Source of the DNA: [Flexibacter] sp. ATCC 35103
GTDB taxonomy: Bacteria > Bacteroidota > Bacteroidia > Flavobacteriales > Flavobacteriaceae
Length of the DNA stretch: 64,000 bases
Assembly (NCBI RefSeq): GCF_001975985.1
Contig: NZ_MTQF01000005.1
Coordinates: forward strand, 186,001-250,000
Direction: 5' to 3'
Shown: positions 34,996 to 43,963 of the stretch, piece after piece
How positions within the stretch are numbered: position 1 is the stretch's first letter
How the letters are laid out: each line of letters starts with the position of its first letter
Notes under the pieces: model-generated
Database searches by the model: none
The model's input: the letters and a program-made list of their open reading frames with translations, nothing else
Told to the model about the DNA's origin: nothing
Made by a program: the position numbers and the translations under genes

Positions 34996-35637
34996 CTATT
35001 CCCCAATTTTCCAGTGATATCCTTTTACAGAAGGAATATATGCCGAAGTTCCAATTATAATTAAGTCGTTATAGATCTTTTTATTATATTTTATTCCAAT
35101 TGTCTTTCCTGAAGTATACATTTTATTGGCTTCGAATTTAATTTTCATTCGGGCATCAGTAAATTTAGCATCAGAAACCTTTTCAATTAACCAAGTTGAC
35201 TTCCATTTAATGTCGATTTCATCTTCGGCAGTTTTCGTAATACTTTTTATTAGTTTAACGCCTTCTTTTGGAATATTATGATCTTCAATTAATTCTTTTT
35301 GTGTTAGCGTTTCCCCTGTTTTACAAATCGAAAGTAATTTTTTGAAATAACTGAATCCTTTTATTTTTTCATTATCTAAGGTTCCTGTTTCAGTACTGTC
35401 TTTTGTGATCTTTGTTTCTTCGGTAACGGTTTTATTAGTCTTTAATTTATTTGGCAATATTGTTTTTGCAATAGAATCTTTTATGGACGTTACGGTTTCT
35501 ACAGTACTTTTTGAGATGTCTTTTATTTTTTCAGAAATAGTTGTGGTAGATTCCAGTAAGTTTTTCCGATCATTTTGATTGCAATTAAAAAGACATAATG
35601 AAAGAAGAATTAATAAAATTAAATTTTGATTTTTCAT
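34996..35637 (-). CDS. lipoprotein of unknown function
   Basis: The 213-aa protein has a lipoprotein signal with Cys at about residue 19 (LFNCNQNDRK). An N-terminal part is Lys/Thr/Ser-rich and probably unstructured (residues 20-95), followed by a folded domain I do not recognise. It starts within the last codons of the queuosine-precursor transporter gene (ATGA overlap), so it is translated with it, but a functional link is not evident. Confidence 0.7.
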   Translation of the reverse strand: MKNQNLILLILLSLCLFNCNQNDRKNLLESTTTISEKIKDISKSTVETVTSIKDSIAKTILPNKLKTNKTVTEETKITKDSTETGTLDNEKIKGFSYFKKLLSICKTGETLTQKELIEDHNIPKEGVKLIKSITKTAEDEIDIKWKSTWLIEKVSDAKFTDARMKIKFEANKMYTSGKTIGIKYNKKIYNDLIIIGTSAYIPSVKGYHWKIGE

Positions 35638-36338
35638 TCGTCAGCGTCTTCTTTTCTTTCTATAGCTTTGTCTTCTTCAAGATATTTTTTAATCAAATGA
35701 TGTCCTAAATAGATTAAGGGAGTTAATAAAACAGCCACTGAAAGCTTAAAAATATATCCTGTTAAGCCAGAAGATATAAAAGTTTTAAAATCAATTTTTC
35801 CGGGTAACCAAAAAGCAATTCCCAACACAATAAAAGAATCAAATAGTTGCGAAATTACAGTTGATCCTGTCGTTCTGAGCCAAATTTTTCTTTCTCCAGT
35901 GCGTCTTTTAAAAAACCAGAATATCCAGACATCGATTAATTGAGATGCCATAAAGGCAATCAAACTACCTACGATGATCCACATACTTTGACCAAAAACG
36001 GCTTGAAATTGTTCATCATTCACCGGACTAATTCCTTTTGCAGCCGGTATTACGATTGCCATAAATAATATTAAAAAGGCATAGGCAATCAAACATGCAG
36101 TTATAAAAGATAATTTTTTTACACCTTTCTCGCCAAAATATTCATTTATTAGATCTGTAGTCAAAAAAACTATTGGCCAGGGCAATATACCAATACTCAT
36201 TACAAAAGGACCAATTTGAATTAATTTTCCTCCAATAAGTTCAGCCACTACGGCATTTGTTATAAAGATACCTGCTAGAATTACAAAAACAATCTCTTTT
36301 CTGGTTTTAAACATGTGATGTGGTAAATGATGTGCCAA
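35634..36338 (-). CDS. queuosine precursor transporter (YhhQ/VUT family)
   Basis: The 234-aa membrane protein has about six helices and the family stretches NAVVAELIGGKL, LPWPIVFLTTDLINEYFGEKGVKKL and RTTGSTVISQLFDSFIVLGIAF. YhhQ-type proteins import queuine precursors such as preQ0 or preQ1. A His-rich N-terminus (MAHHLPHHMFK) precedes the first helix. No queuosine synthesis gene is nearby. Confidence 0.92.
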   Translation of the reverse strand: MAHHLPHHMFKTRKEIVFVILAGIFITNAVVAELIGGKLIQIGPFVMSIGILPWPIVFLTTDLINEYFGEKGVKKLSFITACLIAYAFLILFMAIVIPAAKGISPVNDEQFQAVFGQSMWIIVGSLIAFMASQLIDVWIFWFFKRRTGERKIWLRTTGSTVISQLFDSFIVLGIAFWLPGKIDFKTFISSGLTGYIFKLSVAVLLTPLIYLGHHLIKKYLEEDKAIERKEDADE

Positions 36339-36442
36339 ATTTAAACTATTTCTCTATAACTTTTAAAGGATAATTTTAAATTAAACGACGGTTTATAGAG
36401 AATCTGAAAGTTAAAATTTTCATTCGAATGCTGATTTTTAGT

Positions 36443-36450
36443 TACATTTG
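36443..36450 (+). promoter_or_regulatory. -7 box of M3 peptidase gene
   Basis: TACATTTG fits TAnnTTTG, about 45 bp before the start codon. Confidence 0.45.
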
Positions 36451-36494
36451 GTACAATAACATATAATATTTTATATTAAATCAAATTAATGATA

Positions 36495-38612
36495 ATGAAA
36501 AAATTAATGACAATTTTTCTCATGGGAACAACCTTATTCGCGGCCAACGCACAAACAACTTCTGATAATCCATTGCTTAAAAAATGGACAGGACCTTATG
36601 GTGGAGTTCCTGCTTTTAATGAATACAAGGTTTCGGATTTTAAGCCTGCAATTCAATTTGCGATTCAGGAAAAACTAAGTGAGATCGATGCTATTGTAAA
36701 TAATCCAAAAGCACCAACTTTTGATAATACTATTGCTGCTTTAGAGCGTTCTGGAAAAACGATGTCCAGAATTTATACCGTTTACGGAATTTATGGCTCA
36801 ACTTTAAGCACTCCGGAATTTGATGCAGTTGAAACTGAAATGTCTCCAAAATTATCTGAGTTTAGTGATAAAATTGTTCAAAATAAAAAGCTGTTTACTA
36901 AAATAGAAACTTTATATAACTCAAAAGAAAGTAAAAAACTTACTAGTGAGCAACAACGTTTAATTTGGTTGTATTATACTGATTTTGTTCGTGAAGGAGC
37001 CAAGTTAAATGTACAGGACAAAGAAGAAGTTGCTAAAATTAATCAGGAATTAGCAAGTCTTTTTACAAAGTTCAGTCAAAATTTATTAGCAGAAGAGCAT
37101 AATCAATATGTGGCATTAAAAACAGAAAGTGATTTTGATGGTTTGCCAACTGAGGTAAAAAATGCTGCAATTGCTGAGGCTAAAAGCAGAAAGTTAGATG
37201 TTTTAGGCTGTATTGCAAACACACGTTCCTCTATTGAGCCATTTTTGACTTTCTCAACCCGTAGGGATTTAAGAGAAAAAGCATTTGATATTTTTGTAAA
37301 ACGTGGTGATAATGGTAATGCAAATGATAACAATGCAACTCTTGTGTCTATTTTACAATTGCGTACTAAAAAAGCTAATTTGTTAGGGTTTCCTACTTTT
37401 GCAGATTGGAGTTTATCTAATAAAATGGCAAAAGATCCTAAGAAAACAATAGATTTGATGATGTCAGTTTGGGAACCGGCTGTAGAAAAAGTACATCAGG
37501 ATGTTGCCGAAATGCAGAAAATTGTAGATGCCGAAGGAGGTAAATTTAAAATTCAGCCTTGGGATTACCGTTATTATGCTGAAAAAGTTAGAAAAGCAAA
37601 ATACGATTTAGATCAAAATGAAGTTAAGCCTTATTTGCAATTAGAAAACTTGCGTGAAGGTATGTTTTGGGTTGCCGGAGAATTATTTAATTTAAGTTTC
37701 AAACAAATTACAACTGTTCCTGTATATCATCAGGATGTACGTGTTTGGGAAGTAAGTAACAAAATCACTGGTAAAGTGGTTGGATTATGGTATTTTGATC
37801 CTTATGCGCGTGCAGGAAAACGTTCTGGTGCATGGATGAATGCTTACCGTGATCAGCAAAAAATGGATGGAGAAGTTCTTACAATCGTTTCTAATAATTG
37901 TAATTTTATAAAAGGAACTGCAAACGAGCCGGTTTTAATTTCCTGGGAAGACGCTACAACTCTTTTTCATGAATTTGGACATGCACTTCACGGATTATGT
38001 TCTAATGTAACATACCCAAGTTTAGCAGGCACTAGTGTTGCGAGAGATTATGTAGAGTTTCCTTCTCAATTATTAGAGCACTGGTTAGCTACTCCGGAAG
38101 TGTTGAACAAGTTTGCTTTACATTACAAAACAAATCAGCCGTTACCACAATCTTTAGTAGACAGAATCGAAAAAGCATCTACTTTTGGTGAAGGTTTTTC
38201 TACTGTAGAAACAATTTCTAGTTCTTTGATTGATATGAAGCTGCATTTAACAACTTCGCCTATCGATCCTCATAAATTCGAAAAAGAAACGTTAGATGCA
38301 CTTCATATGCCGTCAGAAATTGTAATGCGTCATAGAATACCACAATTTGGACATATTTTCTCAGGTGATGGGTATGCAGCTGGATATTACAGTTATTTAT
38401 GGGCAGATGTTATTAATGCAGATGCTTATGAAGCTTTTACTGAAGGAAAAGGTCCTTATGATAAAGAAGTAGCTAAACGTCTTTATGATAATGTGTTTAG
38501 TGTAGGAAATACTATTGATCAGGAGAAAGCTTATGAAAACTTCAGAGGAAGAGCTCCTAAATCTGATGCTTTAATGCGTGCGAGAAATTTCCCGATTAAG
38601 GATAAAAAATAA
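36495..38612 (+). CDS. M3 family metallopeptidase (Dcp-type peptidyl-dipeptidase), exported
   Basis: I prefer the ATG at 36495 (MKKLMTIFLMGTTLFAANA, a clear signal peptide) over the one 6 bp upstream, giving 705 aa. The zinc motif HEFGHALHG is at about residue 492, followed by the downstream Glu region. Layout matches peptidyl-dipeptidase Dcp/oligopeptidase A, with the N-terminal helical half enclosing the channel. Export suggests periplasmic peptide trimming. It is monocistronic with promoter and terminator. Confidence 0.94.
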   Translation: MKKLMTIFLMGTTLFAANAQTTSDNPLLKKWTGPYGGVPAFNEYKVSDFKPAIQFAIQEKLSEIDAIVNNPKAPTFDNTIAALERSGKTMSRIYTVYGIYGSTLSTPEFDAVETEMSPKLSEFSDKIVQNKKLFTKIETLYNSKESKKLTSEQQRLIWLYYTDFVREGAKLNVQDKEEVAKINQELASLFTKFSQNLLAEEHNQYVALKTESDFDGLPTEVKNAAIAEAKSRKLDVLGCIANTRSSIEPFLTFSTRRDLREKAFDIFVKRGDNGNANDNNATLVSILQLRTKKANLLGFPTFADWSLSNKMAKDPKKTIDLMMSVWEPAVEKVHQDVAEMQKIVDAEGGKFKIQPWDYRYYAEKVRKAKYDLDQNEVKPYLQLENLREGMFWVAGELFNLSFKQITTVPVYHQDVRVWEVSNKITGKVVGLWYFDPYARAGKRSGAWMNAYRDQQKMDGEVLTIVSNNCNFIKGTANEPVLISWEDATTLFHEFGHALHGLCSNVTYPSLAGTSVARDYVEFPSQLLEHWLATPEVLNKFALHYKTNQPLPQSLVDRIEKASTFGEGFSTVETISSSLIDMKLHLTTSPIDPHKFEKETLDALHMPSEIVMRHRIPQFGHIFSGDGYAAGYYSYLWADVINADAYEAFTEGKGPYDKEVAKRLYDNVFSVGNTIDQEKAYENFRGRAPKSDALMRARNFPIKDKK

Positions 38613-38631
38613 TAAGATTAAATTTTATTTG

Positions 38632-38668
38632 AAATCCCTGCATAATATTTTATGCAGGGATTTTTTTT
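38632..38668 (+). terminator. terminator of M3 peptidase gene
   Basis: Stem AATCCCTGCATAA / TTATGCAGGGATT followed by T8. Confidence 0.9.
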
Positions 38669-38700
38669 ATGAGGTTTAGCGTATGATAAAAACTTTTTTT

Positions 38701-38790
38701 CAGGAGCTAATTCTGCTCCCGAAGCCTCGGGACGTTCCAATCTTTTGTAGCGAACACCGCCACAAAAGGATTTCCACTTCTATCGGGGCT
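38701..38790 (+). repeat. dispersed structured intergenic element, copy 2
   Basis: Begins CAGGAGCT and ends ATCGGGGCT like copy 1, with a different but equivalent internal hairpin (CTTTTGT-A-GCG / CGC-C-ACAAAAG, 38742-38768) and an added TCCCGAAGCCTCGGGA palindrome. Confidence 0.65.
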
Positions 38791-39032
38791 CGGGCAATCA
38801 TTTCCATAATAATATTTGCCGTTTCGAAGGAGGCTCGAGCGATAACGAACAGGCGAAGCAAAGCTCTTCAAGTAATTTTACAACGAGAATTCGATCTGTT
38901 ATCTTTCGAGTTTTCTTTTGTTGAAATTGACAAAAAAATAACCTTAAAAAGCTTTAGAATTTTAGGGTAAATTTAAATTATAGCTTTTAAATAATCTTAT
39001 ATGTCTAATTGAACAGGAATTATCAAAACAAA

Positions 39033-39066
39033 AAAAAGCCCGAATAAATTAATATTCGGGCTTTTT
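39033..39066 (-). terminator. terminator of the rplM-rpsI-rpsB-tsf group
   Basis: Stem AAAGCCCGAATA / TATTCGGGCTTT with T-run on the minus strand, 17 bp behind the tsf stop. Confidence 0.9.
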
Positions 39067-39082
39067 ATATTGAAATAATATA

Positions 39083-40045
39083 TTAACCTAAAGTAACTCT
39101 TTTGAAACCTGTGATTTCAACGTTGTATCCTTTAACGTAATCACCAACTTTTTTACTATCATCTTTGATAAAGTTTTGGTCTAACAAAGCTTTCTCTTGA
39201 TCTAAAGTAGTGTTGTCAGAGATAAAACGTTGAACTTTTCCTGGGATAATTTTGTCCCAAATTTGCTCTGGTTTACCTTCAGCTTTTAATTCAGCTTTAG
39301 CATCTTCTTCAGCTTGTTTTAAAACTTCTTCAGTTAATTGAGAGAAAGAAATATATTTAGGAACATTTTTTAAAGTTTTTCCTAAACGTTTTGCTTCTTC
39401 ATTATCTTTTTCGATTACAGCAATACGAGCAGCAAGTTCAGATTCAACAAAAGCAGGATCAAAATCTTTGTAAGATAATGTATCAGCTCCCATAGAAGCA
39501 ACTTGCATAGAAACATCTTTAGTTAAAACGTCAGCGTTAGGAATTGCAGCAGAAATTGCAGTTAATGCAGCAATTTTGTTAACGTGAACATAAGATCCAA
39601 CAAAAGCACCTTCTAAAATTTCGAAACCACCGATTTCGATTTTTTCTCCGATAACTCCAGTTTGCTCGATTAATTTTTCAGCAACAGTAATTCCGTTGAA
39701 ATCTGAAGCTAAGAATTCTTCTTTATTAGAGAAGTTAATAGCTCTTTCTACTAATTCTTTAGCCAAAGTTACGAAAGCCTCATTTTTACCTACGAAATCA
39801 GTTTCGCAGTTTAAAGTGATGATAGCTCCTTTAGTATTGTCAGCATTGATAAAAGAAACAGCAGCTCCTTCAGAAGACTCACGGTCAGAACGGTTAGCAG
39901 CAACTTTTTGTCCTTTTTCTCTAAGGACTTGTATAGCTTTATCGAAATCTCCGTCAGCCTCAACTAAAGCTTTTTTACAGTCCATCATTCCGGCACCTGT
40001 AGATTGTCTTAATTTATTTACGTCTGCAGCAGTAATTGTTGCCAT
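39083..40045 (-). CDS. tsf: translation elongation factor Ts
   Basis: EF-Ts recharges EF-Tu by GDP release. The 320-aa protein has the N-terminal UBA-like domain (VNKLRQSTGAGMMDCKKALVEADGD), the TDFVGKNEAF motif in the core, and a C-terminal dimerisation region. It is longer than E. coli EF-Ts (about 283 aa), as usual in Bacteroidota. It follows rpsB by 136 bp. Confidence 0.97.
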   Translation of the reverse strand: MATITAADVNKLRQSTGAGMMDCKKALVEADGDFDKAIQVLREKGQKVAANRSDRESSEGAAVSFINADNTKGAIITLNCETDFVGKNEAFVTLAKELVERAINFSNKEEFLASDFNGITVAEKLIEQTGVIGEKIEIGGFEILEGAFVGSYVHVNKIAALTAISAAIPNADVLTKDVSMQVASMGADTLSYKDFDPAFVESELAARIAVIEKDNEEAKRLGKTLKNVPKYISFSQLTEEVLKQAEEDAKAELKAEGKPEQIWDKIIPGKVQRFISDNTTLDQEKALLDQNFIKDDSKKVGDYVKGYNVEITGFKRVTLG

Positions 40046-40181
40046 AATATTTTGAATTTTAATGTTAAAAGTAAAAATTCCATCTTTTAAATTCTAAACT
40101 CCAATTTTATTAAATTATCAACATAACGTTTTTAATTTGTGTTTGGATTTTAGAATTTAAAATTTGGAATTTAAATTTGAT

Positions 40182-40973
40182 TTATTCTTCAGTTGCAGGA
40201 GCAGCAGCTTCAACAGCTGGCGCAGCTTCTACAGCAGGAGCAGCAGTAGCTTCTTCTGTTGTAGCTTCAGTTTCTTTGTCAGAACCTCTGTCAGAAAGAC
40301 CGTCGATTACAGCAGCAGTAACTAAAGATAAAATTTTGTCAATTGATTTAGAAGCATCATCATTTGCAGGAATAACGTAATCAACCTCTCTTGGGTCAGA
40401 ATTCGTATCAACCATTGCGAAAACTGGAATGTTTAATTTTTGTGCTTCTTTTATTGCGATATGTTCAGCTTTGATATCTACTACGAACAATGCAGCTGGT
40501 AGTCTAGACATGTCAGCAATTGAACCTAAGTTTTTCTCTAGTTTCGCACGTAGACGATCAACTTGCAAACGCTCTTTTTTAGATAACGTCATGAAAGTAC
40601 CATCTTTCTTCATTTTATCAATAGAAGACATTTTTTTAACTGCCTTTCTGATAGTTACAAAGTTAGTTAGCATTCCACCAGGCCATCTTTCAGTGATGTA
40701 AGGCATGTTTGCAGCTTTTGCTTTTTCAGCAACGATGTCTTTTGCTTGTTTTTTGGTAGCTACGAATAAGATTTTTCTACCTGATGCAGCGATTTTTTTC
40801 AAAGCTTCGTTAGCTTCTTCAATTTTAGCTGCAGTTTTATATAGATTGATAATGTGAATACCATTACGCTCCATATAAATGTAAGGGGCCATGTTTGGGT
40901 CCCATTTTCTAGTCATGTGTCCAAAGTGAACACCTGCTTCTAGTAAGTCTTTTACTTCTATTTTGTTTGCCAT
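40182..40973 (-). CDS. rpsB: 30S ribosomal protein S2
   Basis: The 263-aa protein shows the S2 signatures LLEAGVHFGHMTRKWDPNM and the later PVFAMVDTNSDPREVDYVIPANDD. The C-terminus is an Ala/Glu/Pro-rich disordered extension (about 30 residues after DRGSDKE), coded by a low-complexity stretch. It is preceded by a 176-bp hairpin-rich leader, unusual inside the operon. Confidence 0.97.
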   Translation of the reverse strand: MANKIEVKDLLEAGVHFGHMTRKWDPNMAPYIYMERNGIHIINLYKTAAKIEEANEALKKIAASGRKILFVATKKQAKDIVAEKAKAANMPYITERWPGGMLTNFVTIRKAVKKMSSIDKMKKDGTFMTLSKKERLQVDRLRAKLEKNLGSIADMSRLPAALFVVDIKAEHIAIKEAQKLNIPVFAMVDTNSDPREVDYVIPANDDASKSIDKILSLVTAAVIDGLSDRGSDKETEATTEEATAAPAVEAAPAVEAAAPATEE

Positions 40974-41149
40974 TTTTGTACTAGTTTACGTTCTGTTGAT
41001 TAGCAATGTATAAATGGCGGTTTCCCAGGCTTTATACATTTAGATGCTAAACTATTTCCTACCTCGATAGGAGAGCAACAACAACTGTGTTTTTTAATTT
41101 CAATAAATAATTGATCATGTCTTGTCCTAATTGAACAAGACAGGTAATA
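40974..41149 (-). promoter_or_regulatory. structured rpsI-rpsB intercistronic leader
   Basis: Contains a 10-bp perfect stem (AATGTATAAA / TTTATACATT, 41005-41040) around a GC-richer loop and a second stem (TGTCTTGT / ACAAGACA, 41118-41142) right behind rpsI. Such a leader before S2 could serve ribosomal-protein feedback control. Confidence 0.45.
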
Positions 41150-41536
41150 TTAACGTTTAGAGAATTGGAATCTCTTACGAGCTTTCTTCTGACCGAATTT
41201 CTTACGTTCAACCATTCTTGGATCTCTTGTTAATAAACCTTCTGGTTTTAAGATAGCTCTGTTTTCAGCATTTACTTCACACATAACGCGTGCTAATGCC
41301 ATTCTTACAGCTTCTGCCTGACCAGTTGAACCACCTCCGTAAACGTTTACTTTTACATCAAAGTTGTTTACATTTTCTGTCATAGACATTGGTTGTAAAA
41401 CTTTGTATTGTAAAGTTGCAGTTGGAAAGTAAGTTGCGAATTCTTTTTTGTTTACAGTGATTTTTCCTGTTCCTTCAGAAACATATACACGTGCAACAGC
41501 GGTTTTTCTTCTACCGATTTTGTGAATAACTCCCAT
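41150..41536 (-). CDS. rpsI: 30S ribosomal protein S9
   Basis: The 128-aa protein has the typical start GVIHKIGRRKTAVARVYV, the GGGSTGQAEAVRMALARV core and the basic C-terminus ending QFSKR that reaches the P-site tRNA. It overlaps the rplM stop by one base. Confidence 0.98.
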   Translation of the reverse strand: MGVIHKIGRRKTAVARVYVSEGTGKITVNKKEFATYFPTATLQYKVLQPMSMTENVNNFDVKVNVYGGGSTGQAEAVRMALARVMCEVNAENRAILKPEGLLTRDPRMVERKKFGQKKARKRFQFSKR

Positions 41537-41991
41537 TACTTAAGATCGTTTAGGTTAACAGTTCTAGGTTTTTGAGCTCCTTGTTTGTGCTCAGATCCTA
41601 CAACAACATTTAGATTTCTAAAAAGTTCAGCTCCTAATTTGTTTTTAGGTAACATTCCTTTTACAGCTTTCTCTACTAATAATGCAGGGTTTTTAGATTG
41701 CAATACTTTAGCAGTTAAAGTTCTTTGTCCTCCTGGGTAACCTGTATGACGCATGTAAATTTTGTCATTCATTTTTGTACCTGTAAGGTTAATTTTTTCT
41801 GAGTTGATAACAATTACGTTATCTCCACAGTCAACGTGCGGTGTGTAACTTGGTTTGTACTTACCTCTTAAGATCATAGCAACCTTTGAAGCAAGACGAC
41901 CTAAGTTATGACCTTCAGCGTCTACAACGATCCACTCTTTCGTTACAGTGGCTTTGCTTGCTGAAATTGTCTTGTAGCTTAATGCGTCCAT
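41536..41991 (-). CDS. rplM: 50S ribosomal protein L13
   Basis: The 151-aa protein carries VDAEGHNLGRLAS, YKPSYTPHVDCGDNVIVINSEKI and KMLPKNKLG-like GMLPKNKLGAELFRNL motifs of L13. It is the first gene of the rplM-rpsI-rpsB-tsf group and has the best promoter match in the window plus a short leader hairpin. Confidence 0.98.
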   Translation of the reverse strand: MDALSYKTISASKATVTKEWIVVDAEGHNLGRLASKVAMILRGKYKPSYTPHVDCGDNVIVINSEKINLTGTKMNDKIYMRHTGYPGGQRTLTAKVLQSKNPALLVEKAVKGMLPKNKLGAELFRNLNVVVGSEHKQGAQKPRTVNLNDLK

Positions 41992-42012
41992 AATATTATT
42001 TTAATTAAACAT

Positions 42013-42034
42013 TCCATCCCCAATAAAGGGGATG
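42013..42034 (-). promoter_or_regulatory. rplM leader hairpin
   Basis: CATCCCC-AATAAA-GGGGATG forms a 7-bp stem at the very 5' end of the predicted transcript, about 20 nt before the rplM ATG. Candidate L13 autoregulatory leader. Confidence 0.45.
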
Positions 42035-42065
42035 CAAAAGTACAATTAATTATTTTAAAACCAAA
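42035..42065 (-). promoter_or_regulatory. rplM promoter
   Basis: On the minus strand TTTG-N19-TACTTTTG fits the Flavobacterium consensus exactly, about 45 bp before the rplM start. Confidence 0.8.
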
Positions 42066-42128
42066 TACCTTAAAAGAATATTTTATCTGCTGAAAATCAG
42101 GGTTTCAGTTTTGTATTTAAAACAATAA

Positions 42129-42162
42129 AAAAAACCACCTTCACAATAACGCGAAGGTGGTT
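42129..42162 (-). terminator. terminator of ferritin-like gene pair
   Basis: Stem AACCACCTTC / GAAGGTGGTT followed on the minus strand by a T-run. Confidence 0.88.
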
Positions 42163-42183
42163 CAATATTTAGAATTGTTTTTA

Positions 42184-42996
42184 CTAAACAATAAATAAAT
42201 TTGCAATATCAACGACTTGTTGCGTCGTAAGTGGTTCATCATAAGCTTCTGATCCTGCAGCAGGTCCAAATGCAGAAGAGGTATTAAATCCTGCCTGCAC
42301 AGTTACTCCTTCGCCATCATAAACAGCTTGGGTAGCTGGTGGCATTCCTGTTCCTCTTTCACTATTCGAAATCCAGCCTTTTAATCCTCTTAATCTTCGT
42401 ACTTCAGAGGCATGACGTGCTTCTACAGAATGAATTTGTAATGCAGCGGTCAATAAATCAGGTGTGGAAATTAAATTTGCAGCCTGCCCTTTGTAAGCTC
42501 TTACACCCGTATCTTCAAATGCCTGAGCTAATGCTAAAAAGGTTGGGTAATCATGAAAAGGATCAAATGCACCGCCAACAGTAAAGTCAAATGTTGGTTT
42601 TGCAACGAAGTTTGCACTTGCGGGACCTCCTAATCCTGCAATTAAAAATTTAACGTGGCTTGATTCGTGTGCCGCTATTTGCTGGAAAACTTTTAAATCA
42701 CGACCTCCGTTTTCAGATGCAGGAATTACTCCTGAATCCAATGCCATTGCATAAAATTCGTTTTCCAGGTATTCTAATGTTAATGCAAATTGCAAAGCAC
42801 CAATAGGAGTTGCCGGTGTTGCAGTAATATCTTTTGCAAATGCTTTATTTGCCATGGCAGATAATCCAAATGGGATTGATGCATATGCCAGTGTTTTTCC
42901 TATGTTTCCAAACTGATTAAAACTGTCTCTTCGGGAAGTAGTGCTTCTCATTAAGCTATCATCAGTAAATGTTTCTATAAATTTTAAAATATTCAT
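42184..42996 (-). CDS. ferritin-like domain protein 2 of pair
   Basis: The 270-aa protein has a ferritin-like four-helix bundle (about residues 65-220). Metal-ligand-like positions lie in TLEYLENEFYAMAL, AAHESSHVKFL, AFEDTGVRAYKG and HSVEARHASEVRR. This is the Ferritin_2 type, not an iron-storage ferritin. The N-terminus holds a hydrophobic segment (IPFGLSAMANKAFA), possibly an export signal. It is encoded 27 bp behind a related lipoprotein gene. Function unknown; relatives are linked to desiccation or oxidative stress. Confidence 0.85.
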   Translation of the reverse strand: MNILKFIETFTDDSLMRSTTSRRDSFNQFGNIGKTLAYASIPFGLSAMANKAFAKDITATPATPIGALQFALTLEYLENEFYAMALDSGVIPASENGGRDLKVFQQIAAHESSHVKFLIAGLGGPASANFVAKPTFDFTVGGAFDPFHDYPTFLALAQAFEDTGVRAYKGQAANLISTPDLLTAALQIHSVEARHASEVRRLRGLKGWISNSERGTGMPPATQAVYDGEGVTVQAGFNTSSAFGPAAGSEAYDEPLTTQQVVDIANLFIV

Positions 42997-43022
42997 AATT
43001 TCTAAGTTTTAGCTAGTTAATA

Positions 43023-43769
43023 TTAAGGTAAGTATTTGGCAGTAAATTTTGTAGTAATAAATCCTCCGGCAATTGGCAGAATTTTAGAAGGATCTTTAGC
43101 GACATCTAAACCTGTTGATGCACTTATAACATCATCTCCGGCAAAATCCTTAGAATTAGGATTGATCAAACTTCTGATAGCTGCTGCATGTCGGGCTTCT
43201 ACCGAAACAATTTTTCCTGCTAATAATAAATAATCGGCACTTTTTATTAGTTTTCCAGCTCCATTATAAGCAGCAACTCCTGTGTCTTCGAGTGCTTTTG
43301 CTGTTGCAAGAACTTCGGTACGGCTATTAAAGTTAAGGGAGCCATAATTAAAAGCTAATGTAGGAAGTAATTGTGAGCTTGGATTTGGAAGTGCTCCTGA
43401 TAAAGCAGCTTTAAAAAAATCTCTGTGAATTACTTCGTGATGATACAAATCAGTTAAAACCTGACGTTCAGTATCATTAAAGGCGCTGTTAAAACTTGTT
43501 GAGTTTACAACTTTAGTATAAAAGTCGGCTTCCAGTTGTTCAAGAGCATAAGCATAAGTTAATACTCCAAAATCTCCAGAGCCTAAATCAAAAACACCAT
43601 TTCTAACTCCTGGTAACGACGTGTCTTCCGGTCCGTTGTCATTATCATCGTTGCTGCAACCAGCTATTACAAGACCTGCGCCTGCTAATGCCAAGCCGCT
43701 GAGCTTAAGAAAGCTCCTTCTGTTATTCAATGAAGGGTCAACCTCATGAATTTTAACTTCGTTTTTCAT
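43023..43769 (-). CDS. ferritin-like domain lipoprotein, Tat-type signal
   Basis: I take the ATG at 43769 (248 aa); the frame is open 30 bp further. The signal NRRSFLKLSGLALAGAGLVIAGC combines a twin-arginine motif with a lipobox and is followed by SNDDNDN, an acidic surface-export-like pattern. The body is a Ferritin_2-type bundle with ALEQLEADFY, LYHHEVIHRDFFK, LEDTGVAAY and VSVEARHAAAIR. The Tat signal fits export of a folded, metal-loaded protein. It forms a pair with the similar gene downstream. Confidence 0.87.
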   Translation of the reverse strand: MKNEVKIHEVDPSLNNRRSFLKLSGLALAGAGLVIAGCSNDDNDNGPEDTSLPGVRNGVFDLGSGDFGVLTYAYALEQLEADFYTKVVNSTSFNSAFNDTERQVLTDLYHHEVIHRDFFKAALSGALPNPSSQLLPTLAFNYGSLNFNSRTEVLATAKALEDTGVAAYNGAGKLIKSADYLLLAGKIVSVEARHAAAIRSLINPNSKDFAGDDVISASTGLDVAKDPSKILPIAGGFITTKFTAKYLP

Positions 43770-43904
43770 AATCAAGGTTTTTAAAAAGGTTAATAACATG
43801 TATTAAGTTATTAACGAAATTTTATGAGATGCGGTTTTAAAAAATCGCACTATTTTAATTTTATTTTAAAAAGGTCTTATAAAATCAAATACTGGTAGGT
43901 GATT

Positions 43905-43938
43905 TTTGTTTTATTTTAGGTAATTCTACTATATTTGT
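43905..43938 (+). promoter_or_regulatory. promoter of LacI-type regulator gene
   Basis: TTTG (43905-43908), 22 bp, TATATTTG (43931-43938), about 25 bp before the ATG. Confidence 0.6.
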
Positions 43939-43963
43939 ATTAATTACATAAAATTATTTTTAA

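Larger units (their letters stand above)
38613..39082. other. intergenic region, 470 bp
   Basis: Holds the M3 peptidase terminator, a structured dispersed element with extra GC-rich repeat material (38701-38900), and the tsf terminator. A 95-aa open frame across the repeat has no protein-like features. Confidence 0.65.

Noticed and set aside
38701..38900. integrated phage or plasmid fragment
   Set aside because: Higher GC is explained by palindromic repeat material; no phage or plasmid gene, tRNA target or integrase is nearby.
38683..38970. 95-aa plus-strand open frame
   Set aside because: It runs through the structured dispersed repeat and GC-rich palindromes; composition is repeat-driven.
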